64,000 nucleotides of DNA from Propionispira raffinosivorans DSM 20765 (GTDB taxonomy: Bacteria > Bacillota > Negativicutes > Selenomonadales > Selenomonadaceae), in the NCBI RefSeq assembly GCF_000381065.1, contig NZ_KB905852.1:35952-99951 (forward strand), given 5' to 3'. A program made the translations under genes and the position numbers. The notes under the pieces were generated by a model. That model searched no databases. It was not told the DNA's origin and saw only the letters and a program-made list of their open reading frames with translations. Below, in pieces: positions 8,441 to 17,950 of this stretch (position 1 is the first letter of the stretch; every line of letters begins with the position of its first letter).

Positions 8441-9247
8441 ATGAAAAAAGCAATTATACTGGTAAGCTTTGGCGTCGTGGATGAGTACATTCGCCTAAAA
8501 TGCCTTGACTCTATTGTTTTAAAAATAAAACAGTTTTTTCCCGATTACACAGTCTGCACAGCATTTACATCTATGTTTATTTTAAAGAAACTTAGAAAAC
8601 AAAATATACACATTGATTCCCTGCCGGAAGTTTTAACTAAATTGCAGCAGGAACAATATGAGGAAGTCGTGATACAGCCAACTCATTTGACGCCTGGTGA
8701 GGAATATGAAAATAAAATAATCGCCGTGAGTGAAGTCTATAAAACAGTCTTTCCAAAGCTCAAGGTAGGCAGTCCCGTGTTTTCGGTTGAAGATGAAATA
8801 CCTGACAAAGATGATTATAGGATCGGGCTAAAATGTATTTTACAGCAAATCGTATCATTGGCGAAAACAGAAGAAGTCGTACTTATGGGACATGGTTCAC
8901 CGCACCAGCATAATCCTATTTATGAGATTTTGCAGCGAAAAGCAGATGAACTGAACCTTCCGATTACGATTGGAGTTCTTGAACCTACTGATTATCCTGG
9001 ACTTGAGGATGTAATTGCCAGGTTAAAAAATAAAAATAAAAAAAATATATATTTAATGCCACTGCTTTTAGCTGGAGGCATGCATATTATGCAGGATATG
9101 GCAGGTGAATCGCCGGATTCATGGCTGAATAAATTAAAACATGCTGGTTTTAGCGTTCGTATTTATACAAAAGGTTTGGGTGAAAATGAGGCATTTCAAG
9201 ACATTTACATACAACATATTCAGGCTGCTTTAGAGTTGAAGAATTAG
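8441..9247 (+). CDS. cbiK: Cytoplasmic sirohydrochlorin cobaltochelatase CbiK
   Basis: CbiK inserts Co2+ into sirohydrochlorin, the first committed step of anaerobic corrin synthesis. The 268-residue length fits the single-chain CbiK class. The N-terminus (AIILVSFGVVDEY) has no signal peptide, so it acts in the cytosol. The two metal-binding histidines expected for the family are seen as His151 in MGHGSPH and His215 in GGMHIMQDMAG, and the PTHLTPGEEYE block is present. GAAAGGTGG precedes ATG 8441. It lies outside the riboswitch-controlled operons. An exported paralogue is encoded at 26093. Confidence 0.93.
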   Translation: MKKAIILVSFGVVDEYIRLKCLDSIVLKIKQFFPDYTVCTAFTSMFILKKLRKQNIHIDSLPEVLTKLQQEQYEEVVIQPTHLTPGEEYENKIIAVSEVYKTVFPKLKVGSPVFSVEDEIPDKDDYRIGLKCILQQIVSLAKTEEVVLMGHGSPHQHNPIYEILQRKADELNLPITIGVLEPTDYPGLEDVIARLKNKNKKNIYLMPLLLAGGMHIMQDMAGESPDSWLNKLKHAGFSVRIYTKGLGENEAFQDIYIQHIQAALELKN

Positions 9248-9608
9248 TAGAATGCCAGTCGATTCTTTCGATGTATAACGAAACAACTTGAAATGTGAAA
9301 TTTTTTTGAATTAGTGGTATACTTATTAGGGTGTATTGATGAATTTATTGTCCTTGAAAATTCATTATTTCAGCAAAATAGAAATACATCTATATGTACG
9401 AAAGCCAAGAAACAAGCGGCTGATTTTGGTGACCTATACTATATTTATTACATGTATTAATCATATTTTGTATTAATGATAAGATATTATATTAAAATAG
9501 TCAGAAAACTTTTACTTAGTTTCTTGTCGGATTCTATAGACCTATTAGTATATTGAGCTTGTACATCATAGTATTATATTCTTAAGATTCAACTAGGAGG
9601 AGAAAACT
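9248..9608 (+). other. Long AT-rich leader before the chemoreceptor
   Basis: These 361 bases carry no credible ORF. They contain one short hairpin (ATGAATTT/AAATTCAT, about 9340-9365) and a distant 8-base inverted repeat (CAAGAAAC at 9406, GTTTCTTG at 9519). I recognise no riboswitch class and no convincing sigma-28 promoter. Confidence 0.4.
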
Positions 9609-11573
9609 TTGCAAGGTAGTTTAAAAACAAGATTGATTGTACTTTTAGCCTTATTTGCCTGTATTCCTGTATTGGCTGGAACGATTATCAACGGGTATGT
9701 GAGTATGACAAATTTGCGTGAAAGCACACTGACAGCAAATTTAAATTTAAACCGAGAAATTGCTGCGGGCATTAAGCGTTCAATGGATAATGCAGAAGGC
9801 GTAAACGCCGCGGTGGCAGCGATGCCAATGGCACAGAGTATGGATTCTGCGACATTAAAACAGGCATTGGTGGATATTCAAAAGAAAAATCCTCAGTTTG
9901 AATTGATTGCCGTTTTGGATGCATCTGGGCAGCAAATTGCCAGAACAAGCGGCAGTAATAGCAATCGTGCGGATCGTGATTATTTTCAGGCAGCGATGCA
10001 AGGCAAGTCTTTTGCGACACCTGCATACATCTCAGCTAGTACAAAAGGCCTTTGCGTAACGATGGCGGCGCCAATCCTTAATAATACGGGGAAAGTTATT
10101 GGTGTTGTGGCATCGGACGTATCGCTTAAATCTTTATGGGATATTACGGATAATACCAAAATAGGTGCGGCTGGCTATATGGATATCGTCGATGATAAAG
10201 GTACAGTTATGGCACATCCGGATAAAGATAAAATAGAAAATAAAGAAAATTTTTCTAAATATGATTATGTCAGCAAAGTTATTGCCGGAACGGCGGGATC
10301 GGCTGAAGGACAGTCTACAACTGGGATCGACAGTTTGATTACATATGCACCAGTTGAATCCTATCATTGGGGTGTTATTACCTATGAACCAACGCGTGAA
10401 GTATACGAAGCAGCATTGAAAAATGCTTTAGTGATGTTGGTGATTTTAATTTTAGCTGTACTGATTAGTATATTTGTTGCTTTTCGGGTGGCGAAAGGAA
10501 TTGTTGATCCGATTCATTCTTTAATGGAAGCGGCAAAACGAATTTCACAGGGCGATTTATCGCATGCCATTGAAATACAGGGTGCAACTGAAATCAATGA
10601 ACTTACAGCGCAGTTTAATTTAATGGTTAAACATCTTAAGGCACTGATTCTAAAAACATCGGAAGCTTCTGAAACGGTATCCGCCTCATCAGAAGAATTG
10701 TCGGCCTCCATTGATTCAGTGGGACATCTGAGTGATGATGTATTAACGACTGTAAACCGTGTTGTGACAGATACAAAAGAAAAAGTGCTGATATCTGAAC
10801 AATCGGTTGCTGTCATTCAAGAAATTGTCGGGCACATTGAAGCGTCGGTGCTTTCAGCTGAAGAAGTAGTAAGGTCAGCGACCAGCAGCAAAGAGACCGC
10901 GAGCCATGGTGCCCGTCAGTCGGAAGATGCGATTGATAAGATTACTCATATTCAAACCGACGTGAATGCAACGGCACAAGTTATTGATTCACTTGGGGAA
11001 AAATCAAAAAAAATTGGACAGATTGTCGATACGATTGCCGGTATTGCCGGGCAGACTAATTTGTTGGCACTCAATGCGGCTATTGAAGCAGCCAGAGCTG
11101 GTGAACACGGGAGAGGGTTCTCAGTCGTTGCGGAAGAAGTAAGTAAACTGGCGGCGCAATCAGAACTTGCTGCCAATGAAATTGCGACCATTATTAACGA
11201 AGTGAAACAGGAAACATTAACAGCGGTAGTTACCATGGAAAAAAGTCGCTCAGAAGTTGATAAAGGAGTTTTGTCGGTTCGTCAAGCTGGTGATGCATTT
11301 AAAGAAATTTATGCATCGGTGGAAAGCTTGAATGAACAAGTTAACCATATTTTACAACTGGCAATAAAACAAAAAACAGGCAGTGTGAAAATGGAAAAAG
11401 CTGTACAGGATATATCGACCTTCCTTCATACAAATGTTGATGGGATTGAACAAATTGCTTCAAAGAATGAATCCCAAGGAGCATCCGTACAGGAAATCAA
11501 AACGGCAGCTGGAGCATTAGCACAAATGGCTGTAGAACTTAGAGAAGAAATTAATAAATTTTCGATTCATTAA
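9609..11573 (+). CDS. Methyl-accepting chemotaxis protein with dCache-type sensor
   Basis: This is a 654-residue chemoreceptor. TM1 spans about 8-28. A large periplasmic sensor of double-Cache type (about 35-270, with NRADRDYFQAAMQGK and PILNNTGKVIGVVASDVSL blocks) follows, then TM2 (about 276-296), HAMP (about 297-350) and the cytoplasmic signalling domain with tip [36 protein letters not shown]. Translation starts at TTG 9609, because AGGAGGAG lies just upstream and no ATG is nearby. dCache sensors often bind amino acids or carboxylates; the ligand here is unknown. Confidence 0.95.
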   Translation: MQGSLKTRLIVLLALFACIPVLAGTIINGYVSMTNLRESTLTANLNLNREIAAGIKRSMDNAEGVNAAVAAMPMAQSMDSATLKQALVDIQKKNPQFELIAVLDASGQQIARTSGSNSNRADRDYFQAAMQGKSFATPAYISASTKGLCVTMAAPILNNTGKVIGVVASDVSLKSLWDITDNTKIGAAGYMDIVDDKGTVMAHPDKDKIENKENFSKYDYVSKVIAGTAGSAEGQSTTGIDSLITYAPVESYHWGVITYEPTREVYEAALKNALVMLVILILAVLISIFVAFRVAKGIVDPIHSLMEAAKRISQGDLSHAIEIQGATEINELTAQFNLMVKHLKALILKTSEASETVSASSEELSASIDSVGHLSDDVLTTVNRVVTDTKEKVLISEQSVAVIQEIVGHIEASVLSAEEVVRSATSSKETASHGARQSEDAIDKITHIQTDVNATAQVIDSLGEKSKKIGQIVDTIAGIAGQTNLLALNAAIEAARAGEHGRGFSVVAEEVSKLAAQSELAANEIATIINEVKQETLTAVVTMEKSRSEVDKGVLSVRQAGDAFKEIYASVESLNEQVNHILQLAIKQKTGSVKMEKAVQDISTFLHTNVDGIEQIASKNESQGASVQEIKTAAGALAQMAVELREEINKFSIH

Positions 11574-11627
11574 TGCTTATGCATAAATTTTGATTATTCA
11601 TATATAAGATACAAATCTCTTTTTTTA

Positions 11628-11656
11628 TTGACACATTTCTCAAATCGGTGTACTAT
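11628..11656 (+). promoter_or_regulatory. Promoter of riboswitch 1 operon
   Basis: TTGACA (11628), a 17-base spacer and TACTAT (11651) lie about 40 bases upstream of the riboswitch aptamer. Confidence 0.8.
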
Positions 11657-11696
11657 AAACGAGTAAATGATTCAATGTTTACAGACAATTATATTG

Positions 11697-11900
11697 TATT
11701 GGAACAGGTGCCCGTGAGGGCTTAATAGGGAAGTTTGGTTTAATGCCAACGCGGTCCCGCCACTGTAATGGGGAATAGCTTCATAAAATGTCACTGAAAC
11801 AAATTGTTTTGGGAAGGCTTGAAGTCGTGATGATCCAAAGTCAGGAGAACTGCCTGTTTAGCGATCACCGTTGTACCCGCGAGAGATGGGGAGGGGATTT
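11697..11900 (+). ncRNA. Cobalamin riboswitch 1
   Basis: The B12-box core GCGGTCCCGCCACTG, the upstream TTAATAGGGAAG element, AATGTCACTG, CAGGAGAACTGCC and the 3' ACCCGCGAGAGATGGG block are all present in order. A strong terminator follows at 11922, so B12 should cause early termination. It controls cbiL and the btuFCD genes. This copy is more divergent than the three at 25.5, 27.2 and 34.7 kb. Confidence 0.95.
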
Positions 11901-11921
11901 TGTTCATTGATTATATTAGGT

Positions 11922-11957
11922 GAGCCTTTTTCTTCGCGAAAAAGGCTCGTTTTTTTG
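11922..11957 (+). terminator. Riboswitch 1 expression-platform terminator
   Basis: GAGCCTTTTTC and GAAAAAGGCTC form an 11-base stem with loop TTCGC, followed by a T-run. Confidence 0.9.
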
Positions 11958-12039
11958 CATGAATTTATAAATCATGCAGTTGATTTTGTATAATAAAACG
12001 AAGTATATTTACATATGCTTTATATTTTAGGAGGACGTT

Positions 12040-12738
12040 ATGTCGGGCATTTTTTATGGTATAGGTGTTGGTCCGGGAGATCCGGAACTATTAACAGTCA
12101 AGGCAATCAATATTATGAAGGAAGTCGATATTATTATTGCCCCGAAAACGGAGAAGAAAGATGGCAGCGTTGCTTTATCGATTGCACGTCCTTATCTAAA
12201 AAAAGATATTGAAATCGTTTATCAGGTTTTTCCGATGGTAGTGAAGTTTGAAGAGTCAACAGAAGCTTGGGAGACCAATAAAAACGAAATTCTCGCACTT
12301 TTAAAAGCTGGCAAAAAAATTGCATTTTTAACATTGGGTGATCCGATGTTTTATAGTACATATATTTATGTATATCGTTTGCTTGAGCATGAAGGGTTTC
12401 CTATTGAGACGATACCGGGTATTCCAGCTTTTTGTGCAATCGGCAGTAAACTTGGCTATCCATTAGTTGAGGGAAATGATATATTAAGTGTAATTCCCGC
12501 GACAGCTGATCCAGAAAAAATTAAACAAGTTATGGCTGTAACCGATAATGTAGTTTTGATGAAAGTATATAAGAATTTTTCTTCGATTGTCGATACTTTA
12601 GTTGAAAATGAAATGATTGATAATGCTGTTATGCTTAGTCGCTGCGGTCTGCCGGATGAAGTTCGAATCAATGATCTTGTAGCCGAAAAAGATAAAAAAG
12701 TTAATTATCTTTCAACGATTTTGGCAAGACGCAAATAG
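12040..12738 (+). CDS. cbiL: Cobalt-factor II / precorrin-2 C20-methyltransferase CbiL
   Basis: This SAM-dependent methyltransferase adds the C-20 methyl group to cobalt-factor II, the step after CbiK. It has 232 residues. The tetrapyrrole-methylase signature GVGPGDPELLT is at residues 9-19, TLGDPMFYST is near 105 and the PGIPAFCAIGSKLGYPL block near 127. AGGAGG is well placed before ATG 12040. It is the first gene after riboswitch 1 and is followed by a BtuF-type lipoprotein after 24 bases. No other corrin-ring gene lies beside it. Confidence 0.93.
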   Translation: MSGIFYGIGVGPGDPELLTVKAINIMKEVDIIIAPKTEKKDGSVALSIARPYLKKDIEIVYQVFPMVVKFEESTEAWETNKNEILALLKAGKKIAFLTLGDPMFYSTYIYVYRLLEHEGFPIETIPGIPAFCAIGSKLGYPLVEGNDILSVIPATADPEKIKQVMAVTDNVVLMKVYKNFSSIVDTLVENEMIDNAVMLSRCGLPDEVRINDLVAEKDKKVNYLSTILARRK

Positions 12739-12762
12739 AAAAATTTATCGTGAGGTGTAAGT

Positions 12763-13719
12763 ATGTCAAAATACAAATGGTTGATGGTTTTATTGAGCCT
12801 GGGTGTTTGTTTACTGGCAGCGGCTTGTACGTCAACTAAGACATCGCCAGAAGCTTCAGCGCAATATTTGACGATACAAGATGATGCAAATAGGACAGTG
12901 GTGCTTGCTAAGAAACCAGAACGTATTGTAGCATTATCGGCTTCTTTTCTCGAACCATTGGGTGCTGTTCAAGCTAATATCGTTGGCCGCGTGAGCTCTA
13001 AAACCGGAGTTCCGGCATTTGCTGAACCGATTGAAGAGGTTGGTGCCTTTTATCAAGTCAATATCGAAAAAGTGATTGCGTTGCAGCCAGATTTAGTGAT
13101 TGCGTTTAAAGGTGTTAATGATAAATTTGTGCCGATTTTAGAGAGCAATCATATTCCTGTGATTGTCCTGCAAATGAAAACATATGAAGATGTTAAAGCG
13201 AAAATTAAACTTTTTGCTTCACTTACGGGAGAAGTACAAAAAGGTGATGATTTAATAAAATCAATGGATGATTCTGTGCAGGGCATTAAGGCGAAAATGC
13301 CATCTGAACATAAAAAAGTGGCTATTTTACATAGTACAGCACAAAATGTCACCGTGGAACTTGACGGTAGTATTGCAGGCAGTATTGCAAAATCATTAGG
13401 GTTTATAAATGTAGCAGCAACGGGACAGCCCTTGGAAAAAGACCCGGATGCTACACCGTATAGTTTAGAAACGCTGGTTGAACAAGATCCAGATATTATT
13501 TTTGTCACCAGTATGGGGAAAATGGATGAAATCAAAAAAAGCATGTCTGCTAATGTTGAAAATAATCCAGCGTGGAGTTCATTGCGAGCGGTAAAAAACA
13601 AACAACTTTACTTTTTACCACAAAAATTATTTTTGCTGAACCCAGGTGTTGATTATCCAAATGCTGTTGAGACTATGGCTAAATTGGTTTACCCAGAGGT
13701 ATTTAAAGATGCAAAATAG
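12763..13719 (+). CDS. btuF: BtuF-type ABC substrate-binding lipoprotein (copy 1)
   Basis: This periplasmic binding lipoprotein of the BtuF/FhuD class has a signal peptide and lipobox ending at Cys22 (LAAAC-TSTK). It then has two lobes joined by a long helix; characteristic blocks are RTVVLAKKPERIVALS and ALQPDLVIAFKG. Position in the riboswitch 1 operon, between cbiL and a FecCD permease, indicates corrinoid or corrin-precursor binding. GAGGTG precedes ATG 12763. Its 3' end overlaps the permease start by 11 bases. A siderophore ligand is less likely given the riboswitch. Confidence 0.88.
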   Translation: MSKYKWLMVLLSLGVCLLAAACTSTKTSPEASAQYLTIQDDANRTVVLAKKPERIVALSASFLEPLGAVQANIVGRVSSKTGVPAFAEPIEEVGAFYQVNIEKVIALQPDLVIAFKGVNDKFVPILESNHIPVIVLQMKTYEDVKAKIKLFASLTGEVQKGDDLIKSMDDSVQGIKAKMPSEHKKVAILHSTAQNVTVELDGSIAGSIAKSLGFINVAATGQPLEKDPDATPYSLETLVEQDPDIIFVTSMGKMDEIKKSMSANVENNPAWSSLRAVKNKQLYFLPQKLFLLNPGVDYPNAVETMAKLVYPEVFKDAK

Positions 13720-14734
13720 GCAAAGTGGCAAAGAAAAAAATAGAAAATTTGGCATGAGCATAAATATGTGGCGAATACTCGTTTTAGTGGTATTTGCCCT
13801 TTTTGCTGTCGGTGCCGTGGTACTTAGCCTCATGCTGGGCTCCGTTGCTATTTCCTGGCAGGAAATTCTACAGGCCTTATTTGGACAAAGTGTGGGGATA
13901 CATGATCAGATTATCTGGAATATCCGTTTGCCGAGAACGATTGTAGCATCTTTGGTCGGGATGAATTTATCATTATCGGGGGCCATATTACAAGCTGTAA
14001 TGAAAAATCCTTTAGCAGATCCGCATATTATTGGCATATCATCTGGTGCAGGGCTTACGGGTGTTCTTATCATGATACTATATCCACATATGGAATATCT
14101 CATTACACCAGCCGCTTTTGTTGGTGCGATGGGAGCGGCAGTCTGCATCTATATTTTAGCTTGGAAAGGCGGGATTCGTCCCATACGAGTCATTTTGGCT
14201 GGTGTGGCTGTGTCAGCCTTTTTAGGTTCGGGTATTTCTGCCTTGATGATTTTTTATAGTGATCGCGTAAGTGGTGCTTTAATGTGGCTTGTCGGCGGAC
14301 TTTCCGCCCGCAGCTGGCCGCATGTCGAAATCATTTTGCCTTACGCGATTGCCGGTATGATTTTTGCCTTTTTAGGTTCCAGGCAGCTTAATGTTTTGCA
14401 ATTAGGCGATGAACTTGCAAAAGGTTTAGGGCTGCATGTGGAACTGACCCGTATTGTGATGACGGCAGTTGCGGCACTTTTGGCAGCAAGCGCTGTAGCA
14501 GTGGTTGGCCTTTTAGGTTTTGTAGGACTCATTGTACCGCACGCCGCACGCCTCATTATTGGCACAGATTATCGATTTTTATTGCCAGCGACAGCTCTAC
14601 TCGGAATGAGCGTTGTGACAATCAGTGATACGTTTGCCCGTATTGTTTTTGCCCCGATTGAGTTACCGGTTGGCATTATAATGGCTTTTATTGGTGCTCC
14701 GTTTTTTCTGTTTTTACTGCGGAGGGAACTCTAA
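13709..14734 (+). CDS. btuC: FecCD/BtuC-type ABC permease (copy 1)
   Basis: This 341-residue inner-membrane permease has about ten helices. Family blocks are NIRLPRTIVASLVG, NPLADPHIIGISSGAGL and GLLGFVGLIVPHAARLIIG. The start at ATG 13709 is preferred over an earlier in-frame codon inside the preceding gene, because AGAGGT lies 8 bases upstream. It overlaps btuF and is coupled to the ATPase gene. It should form the channel for the corrinoid importer. Confidence 0.9.
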   Translation: MQNRQSGKEKNRKFGMSINMWRILVLVVFALFAVGAVVLSLMLGSVAISWQEILQALFGQSVGIHDQIIWNIRLPRTIVASLVGMNLSLSGAILQAVMKNPLADPHIIGISSGAGLTGVLIMILYPHMEYLITPAAFVGAMGAAVCIYILAWKGGIRPIRVILAGVAVSAFLGSGISALMIFYSDRVSGALMWLVGGLSARSWPHVEIILPYAIAGMIFAFLGSRQLNVLQLGDELAKGLGLHVELTRIVMTAVAALLAASAVAVVGLLGFVGLIVPHAARLIIGTDYRFLLPATALLGMSVVTISDTFARIVFAPIELPVGIIMAFIGAPFFLFLLRREL

Positions 14735-15522
14735 TGGATATTATGCAAACGCGAGATTTAACAATAAAAATACAGAATAAAGATATTTTAACAAAGATCA
14801 ATCTTTCTTTTTTGACAGGTAAGACAACTGCTATTATTGGGCCGAACGGCTCTGGTAAATCGACACTTTTAAAGGCATTGGCCGGACTTAATAACAATAT
14901 TACCGGGCAGGTTTTATTTGAAAATAAGGATATTAAAGATTTTAGCAAAAAAAATTTGGCACGCAATCTGGCGATTTTACCACAGGATCCGTCAGTACCA
15001 GCTGATTTGACGGTGGGGGAGCTTGTTCAATATGGTCGATTCCCTTATCAACGGTGGTTTGCCAGAAATGACAAAGAAGATCAGCAATGTGTCAAATGGG
15101 CTATGCAGCAGACTCAAATAGAGGACTTCAAAAATCGTTTCGTAACAACATTATCGGGGGGAGAACGGCAGCGGACCTGGATTGCTATGGCTTTAGCACA
15201 AAAACCAAAAGTTTTACTTTTAGATGAACCAACGACATATCTGGATATCGCCCATCAACTTGAAGTAATGCAGATTATCGATCGTTTGACTCAAAAATAT
15301 AACATTACCATTATCATGGTTCTGCATGATATGAATCAGGCACTGCAGTATGCGAATGATCTTGTAGTTATCAAAAACCAAAGCGTCTTTGCGCAAGGTT
15401 CTCCGCAGAAAATAGTAAGCGCGAACTTGTTGGAAAAGGTTTTTGGTGTTACAGCTGATTTTTTTACCAATCGTGACGGAAACAAGGTTTTAGTGCCGAT
15501 TTCTTTAGTAAAAGCAGACTGA
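14734..15522 (+). CDS. btuD: BtuD/FecE-type ABC ATPase (copy 1)
   Basis: This 262-residue ABC ATPase energises the importer. Walker A is GPNGSGKST (about 36-44), the signature is LSGGERQR, Walker B is VLLLDEPTTYLD, and the switch His is in VLHDMNQAL. The ATG overlaps the permease stop codon by one base, so translation is probably coupled. It is the last gene of the riboswitch 1 operon and is followed by a long-stem terminator. Confidence 0.92.
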   Translation: MDIMQTRDLTIKIQNKDILTKINLSFLTGKTTAIIGPNGSGKSTLLKALAGLNNNITGQVLFENKDIKDFSKKNLARNLAILPQDPSVPADLTVGELVQYGRFPYQRWFARNDKEDQQCVKWAMQQTQIEDFKNRFVTTLSGGERQRTWIAMALAQKPKVLLLDEPTTYLDIAHQLEVMQIIDRLTQKYNITIIMVLHDMNQALQYANDLVVIKNQSVFAQGSPQKIVSANLLEKVFGVTADFFTNRDGNKVLVPISLVKAD

Positions 15523-15574
15523 TAGGCTATGTATGTAATTTCTTTAATGCACTATATATGTTTTAAAAAATATA

Positions 15575-15637
15575 AAAAAGCAAAGGTTTGGTAGAATACT
15601 TAAAAAGAAGTATTTTAGTAAATCTTTGCTTTTTTTT
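15575..15637 (+). terminator. Terminator of the cbiL-btuFCD operon
   Basis: AAAGCAAAG-containing and CTTTGCTTT-containing arms pair with an inner AATACTT/AAGTATT stem, followed by eight T residues. Confidence 0.85.
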
Positions 15638-15641
15638 GCAA

Positions 15642-15660
15642 ATGATTGAAAATGTTTATC
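15642..15660 (+). promoter_or_regulatory. Weak upstream Fur-like site
   Basis: This 19-mer matches the Fur consensus at 12 of 19 positions and shows outer TGAT/ATCA symmetry. It may be an auxiliary site to the box at 15712. Confidence 0.3.
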
Positions 15661-15667
15661 AATTGAC

Positions 15668-15696
15668 TTGACAAAAATATAGATTCGTTTTAATAT
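15668..15696 (+). promoter_or_regulatory. feo promoter
   Basis: TTGACA (15668), a 17-base spacer and TAATAT (15691) form a strong promoter. It is flanked by Fur-like sites on both sides. Confidence 0.8.
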
Positions 15697-15711
15697 TAAT
15701 TAGATGATAAA

Positions 15712-15730
15712 GGATATCATAATCATTATC
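15712..15730 (+). promoter_or_regulatory. Fur box of the feo operon
   Basis: The site matches the Fur consensus at 15 of 19 positions, with a perfect ATAATCATTATC half. It lies just after the -10 and 22 bases before feoA, well placed for iron-dependent repression. Confidence 0.65.
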
Positions 15731-15751
15731 ACTTGAATGGAGGTTATGGAA

Positions 15752-15973
15752 ATGACATTAAAAGATGCTACACCGGGTATGACGGTGAAAATAGAGAGTT
15801 TAGAACACTCCTCTTTAAAACAACGATTGATGAGCATGGGCTTAATAAAAGGGACTATGGTTAAAGTGTTGCCGTCTGCTCCACTGGGTGATCCGATGGC
15901 TATATCGATTCGGTCTTATAATTTATCGTTGCGACTTGCTGATGCAGAAAAAATTCAAGTAAGTGCTTTGTAA
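15752..15973 (+). CDS. feoA: Ferrous iron transport protein A
   Basis: This 73-residue SH3-like cytoplasmic protein supports FeoB. The family pattern LKQRLMSMGLIKGTMVKVL and the C-terminal YNLSLRLADAEKI are clear. ATG 15752 is chosen over upstream in-frame ATGs because GGAGG (15739-15743) is 8 bases away. Fur-like sites and a strong promoter lie upstream, and feoB follows after about 30 bases. Confidence 0.93.
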   Translation: MTLKDATPGMTVKIESLEHSSLKQRLMSMGLIKGTMVKVLPSAPLGDPMAISIRSYNLSLRLADAEKIQVSAL

Positions 15974-16004
15974 TAAAAAATCAAAACATGAGGAGTGAGT
16001 GCGA

Positions 16005-17903
16005 ATGGCAACACTATCCGTTGCGTTAACAGGTAATCCTAACACGGGCAAATCAACAATTTTTAATGAATTAACAGGTGCAAGACAGAAAATAGGAAAT
16101 TGGCCGGGGGTTACGGTTGATAAAAAAGTCGGGTATGTAAGACATAATGATCGAGCTATTTCGGTTATCGATTTACCGGGAACGTATAGTATTAATGCAA
16201 GATCACCGGAAGAAAAGATCGTCATAGATTATTTATTAGAAGAAAAACCAGATGTTGTAGTTGATGTTGTGGATGCATCCAATTTATCGCGTAATTTATT
16301 TTTAACGATTCAATTTCTTGAATATGGTATTCCTGTTATTATTGATTTAAATATGATGGATGAAGCGAAAAAACGTGGCTTTAAAATTAATACCAAAATT
16401 CTTGAGCAGCAGTTTGGTATGCCGGTTGTTGAAACAGTAGGCAGAAGCAGAAAAAGCATTCAAAATTTATTAGGTGTATTTACGGATACAGTCATGAGCA
16501 ATTATCATAATAGCTCATTAATTGAAGCTCATATTGCTAAAGTGCAAGAACTTACGGCAAATAACAAAAACAAAGAACAGGTAGAAGAAGAAATTATTGC
16601 TCTGCGTTATGCACTCATTGATCAAATTATGGCGCAAGCTGTTACAACTACGGATGTGGGAGCCAGCATTTCAGAAAAAATAGATCGTGTTTTTGCCAAT
16701 GGATTTTTAGCGTTACCGCTCTTATTACTTTTGATTTATGCAGTATTTGAAATTACATTTACTTGGATTGGTCAACCTTTGGCTGATGGTCTTGATGGAT
16801 TAATTGGTGATGATATTTCACCATGGATTGAAGATTCTTTAGTGTCACTAGGCGTTGCAGATTGGCTTAAATCTTTGGTGGTTGATGGTGTTGTTGCCGG
16901 GGTGGGCAGTGTCCTCACATTTGTGCCACTTATCTTTACCCTATTTTTTTGTTTAAGCTTTTTAGATGGGACGGGTTATATGGCGCGGGTTGCTTTTATT
17001 ATGGATCCAATCATGCGTCGTGCAGGTTTGACCGGTAAAGGTGTTATGCCGCTGATTATGGGGTTTGGCTGTGGTGTTCCGGCGATTATGGGTGCCAGAG
17101 CACTGGATTCAGAAAAAGATCGTATGATTTCTATACTGATTACACCATTTTTGACTTGCGGAGCAAAATTACCGATTATGGCTCTGTTTGCCGCCATGTT
17201 TTTTCCTGACAATGCAACAAATGTTGTTTTTTGTATGTATCTTGTGGGTGTAGTTATGGCGATTATTATGGCTAAAGTTTTAAATATTACAACTTTTAAA
17301 GATGAAGAAAGCACCTTTTTATTGGAACTTCCGCCATACAGAATGCCGGATATGAAGACTGTTTTACTCGAAACATGGGATAAAGGAAAAGGGTATCTGG
17401 TTAAAGCCGGTACAATTATCTTTGCAATGTCGGTTTTGATTTGGTTCTTGAGTAATTATAATTTCGATGGACCAACAGAAGAAATGAGTGAAAGCTTTTT
17501 AGCCTCGATTGGTGCGGCGATGTCGACAATCTTTGCTTTTCATGGTTTCGCTGCCTGGGAATCAGGAGCAGCCATTGTGACAGGGATTTTGGCCAAAGAA
17601 GCTGTTATTTCCACGATGGGAATACTCTATGGTGTAGCGGATATCTCGTCTGATGCCCAAGATGCAGTTGATACAGCATCACAGCTCATGGGGTCGATGG
17701 GGGGATCCTTTACGGCATTGTCCGCATTATCTTTCATGGTATTTTCCCAGTTATATACACCTTGTGTGACAGCTTTGGGAACAATCAAGAAAGAAACGGG
17801 TAAGTGGAAGTGGGTTGCCTTTGCAGCAATCTACACATTTGCTGCAGCGTGGGTTGTTTCTTTGCTCGTATATCAAATTGGTAGTCTTTTAGGGTTTGCT
17901 TAA
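16005..17903 (+). CDS. feoB: Ferrous iron transporter B
   Basis: This large inner-membrane Fe2+ permease has an N-terminal GTPase domain. G1 is GNPNTGKS at residues 10-17, G3 is DLPG near 52-55 and the G4-like element is in IDLNMMDEA. A helical GDI-like segment (about 160-230) and two Gate blocks (GFGCGVPAIMGAR near 345, and LTCGAKLPI) follow within the C-terminal membrane region. At 632 residues it is slightly shorter than enteric FeoB. ATG 16005 follows GAGGAG and is preferred over the GTG two codons earlier. Co-transcription with feoA under Fur is expected. Confidence 0.95.
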   Translation: MATLSVALTGNPNTGKSTIFNELTGARQKIGNWPGVTVDKKVGYVRHNDRAISVIDLPGTYSINARSPEEKIVIDYLLEEKPDVVVDVVDASNLSRNLFLTIQFLEYGIPVIIDLNMMDEAKKRGFKINTKILEQQFGMPVVETVGRSRKSIQNLLGVFTDTVMSNYHNSSLIEAHIAKVQELTANNKNKEQVEEEIIALRYALIDQIMAQAVTTTDVGASISEKIDRVFANGFLALPLLLLLIYAVFEITFTWIGQPLADGLDGLIGDDISPWIEDSLVSLGVADWLKSLVVDGVVAGVGSVLTFVPLIFTLFFCLSFLDGTGYMARVAFIMDPIMRRAGLTGKGVMPLIMGFGCGVPAIMGARALDSEKDRMISILITPFLTCGAKLPIMALFAAMFFPDNATNVVFCMYLVGVVMAIIMAKVLNITTFKDEESTFLLELPPYRMPDMKTVLLETWDKGKGYLVKAGTIIFAMSVLIWFLSNYNFDGPTEEMSESFLASIGAAMSTIFAFHGFAAWESGAAIVTGILAKEAVISTMGILYGVADISSDAQDAVDTASQLMGSMGGSFTALSALSFMVFSQLYTPCVTALGTIKKETGKWKWVAFAAIYTFAAAWVVSLLVYQIGSLLGFA

Positions 17904-17950
17904 TTGTCACTATCAAGAAGTTTGGTTTCGAATGGAAAGGGGTTGGTTTT

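Noticed and set aside
9406..9526. Possible structured RNA closed by CAAGAAAC/GTTTCTTG before the second chemoreceptor
   Set aside because: The interior is AT-rich without further stems, and it fits no c-di-GMP or other riboswitch core that I know.
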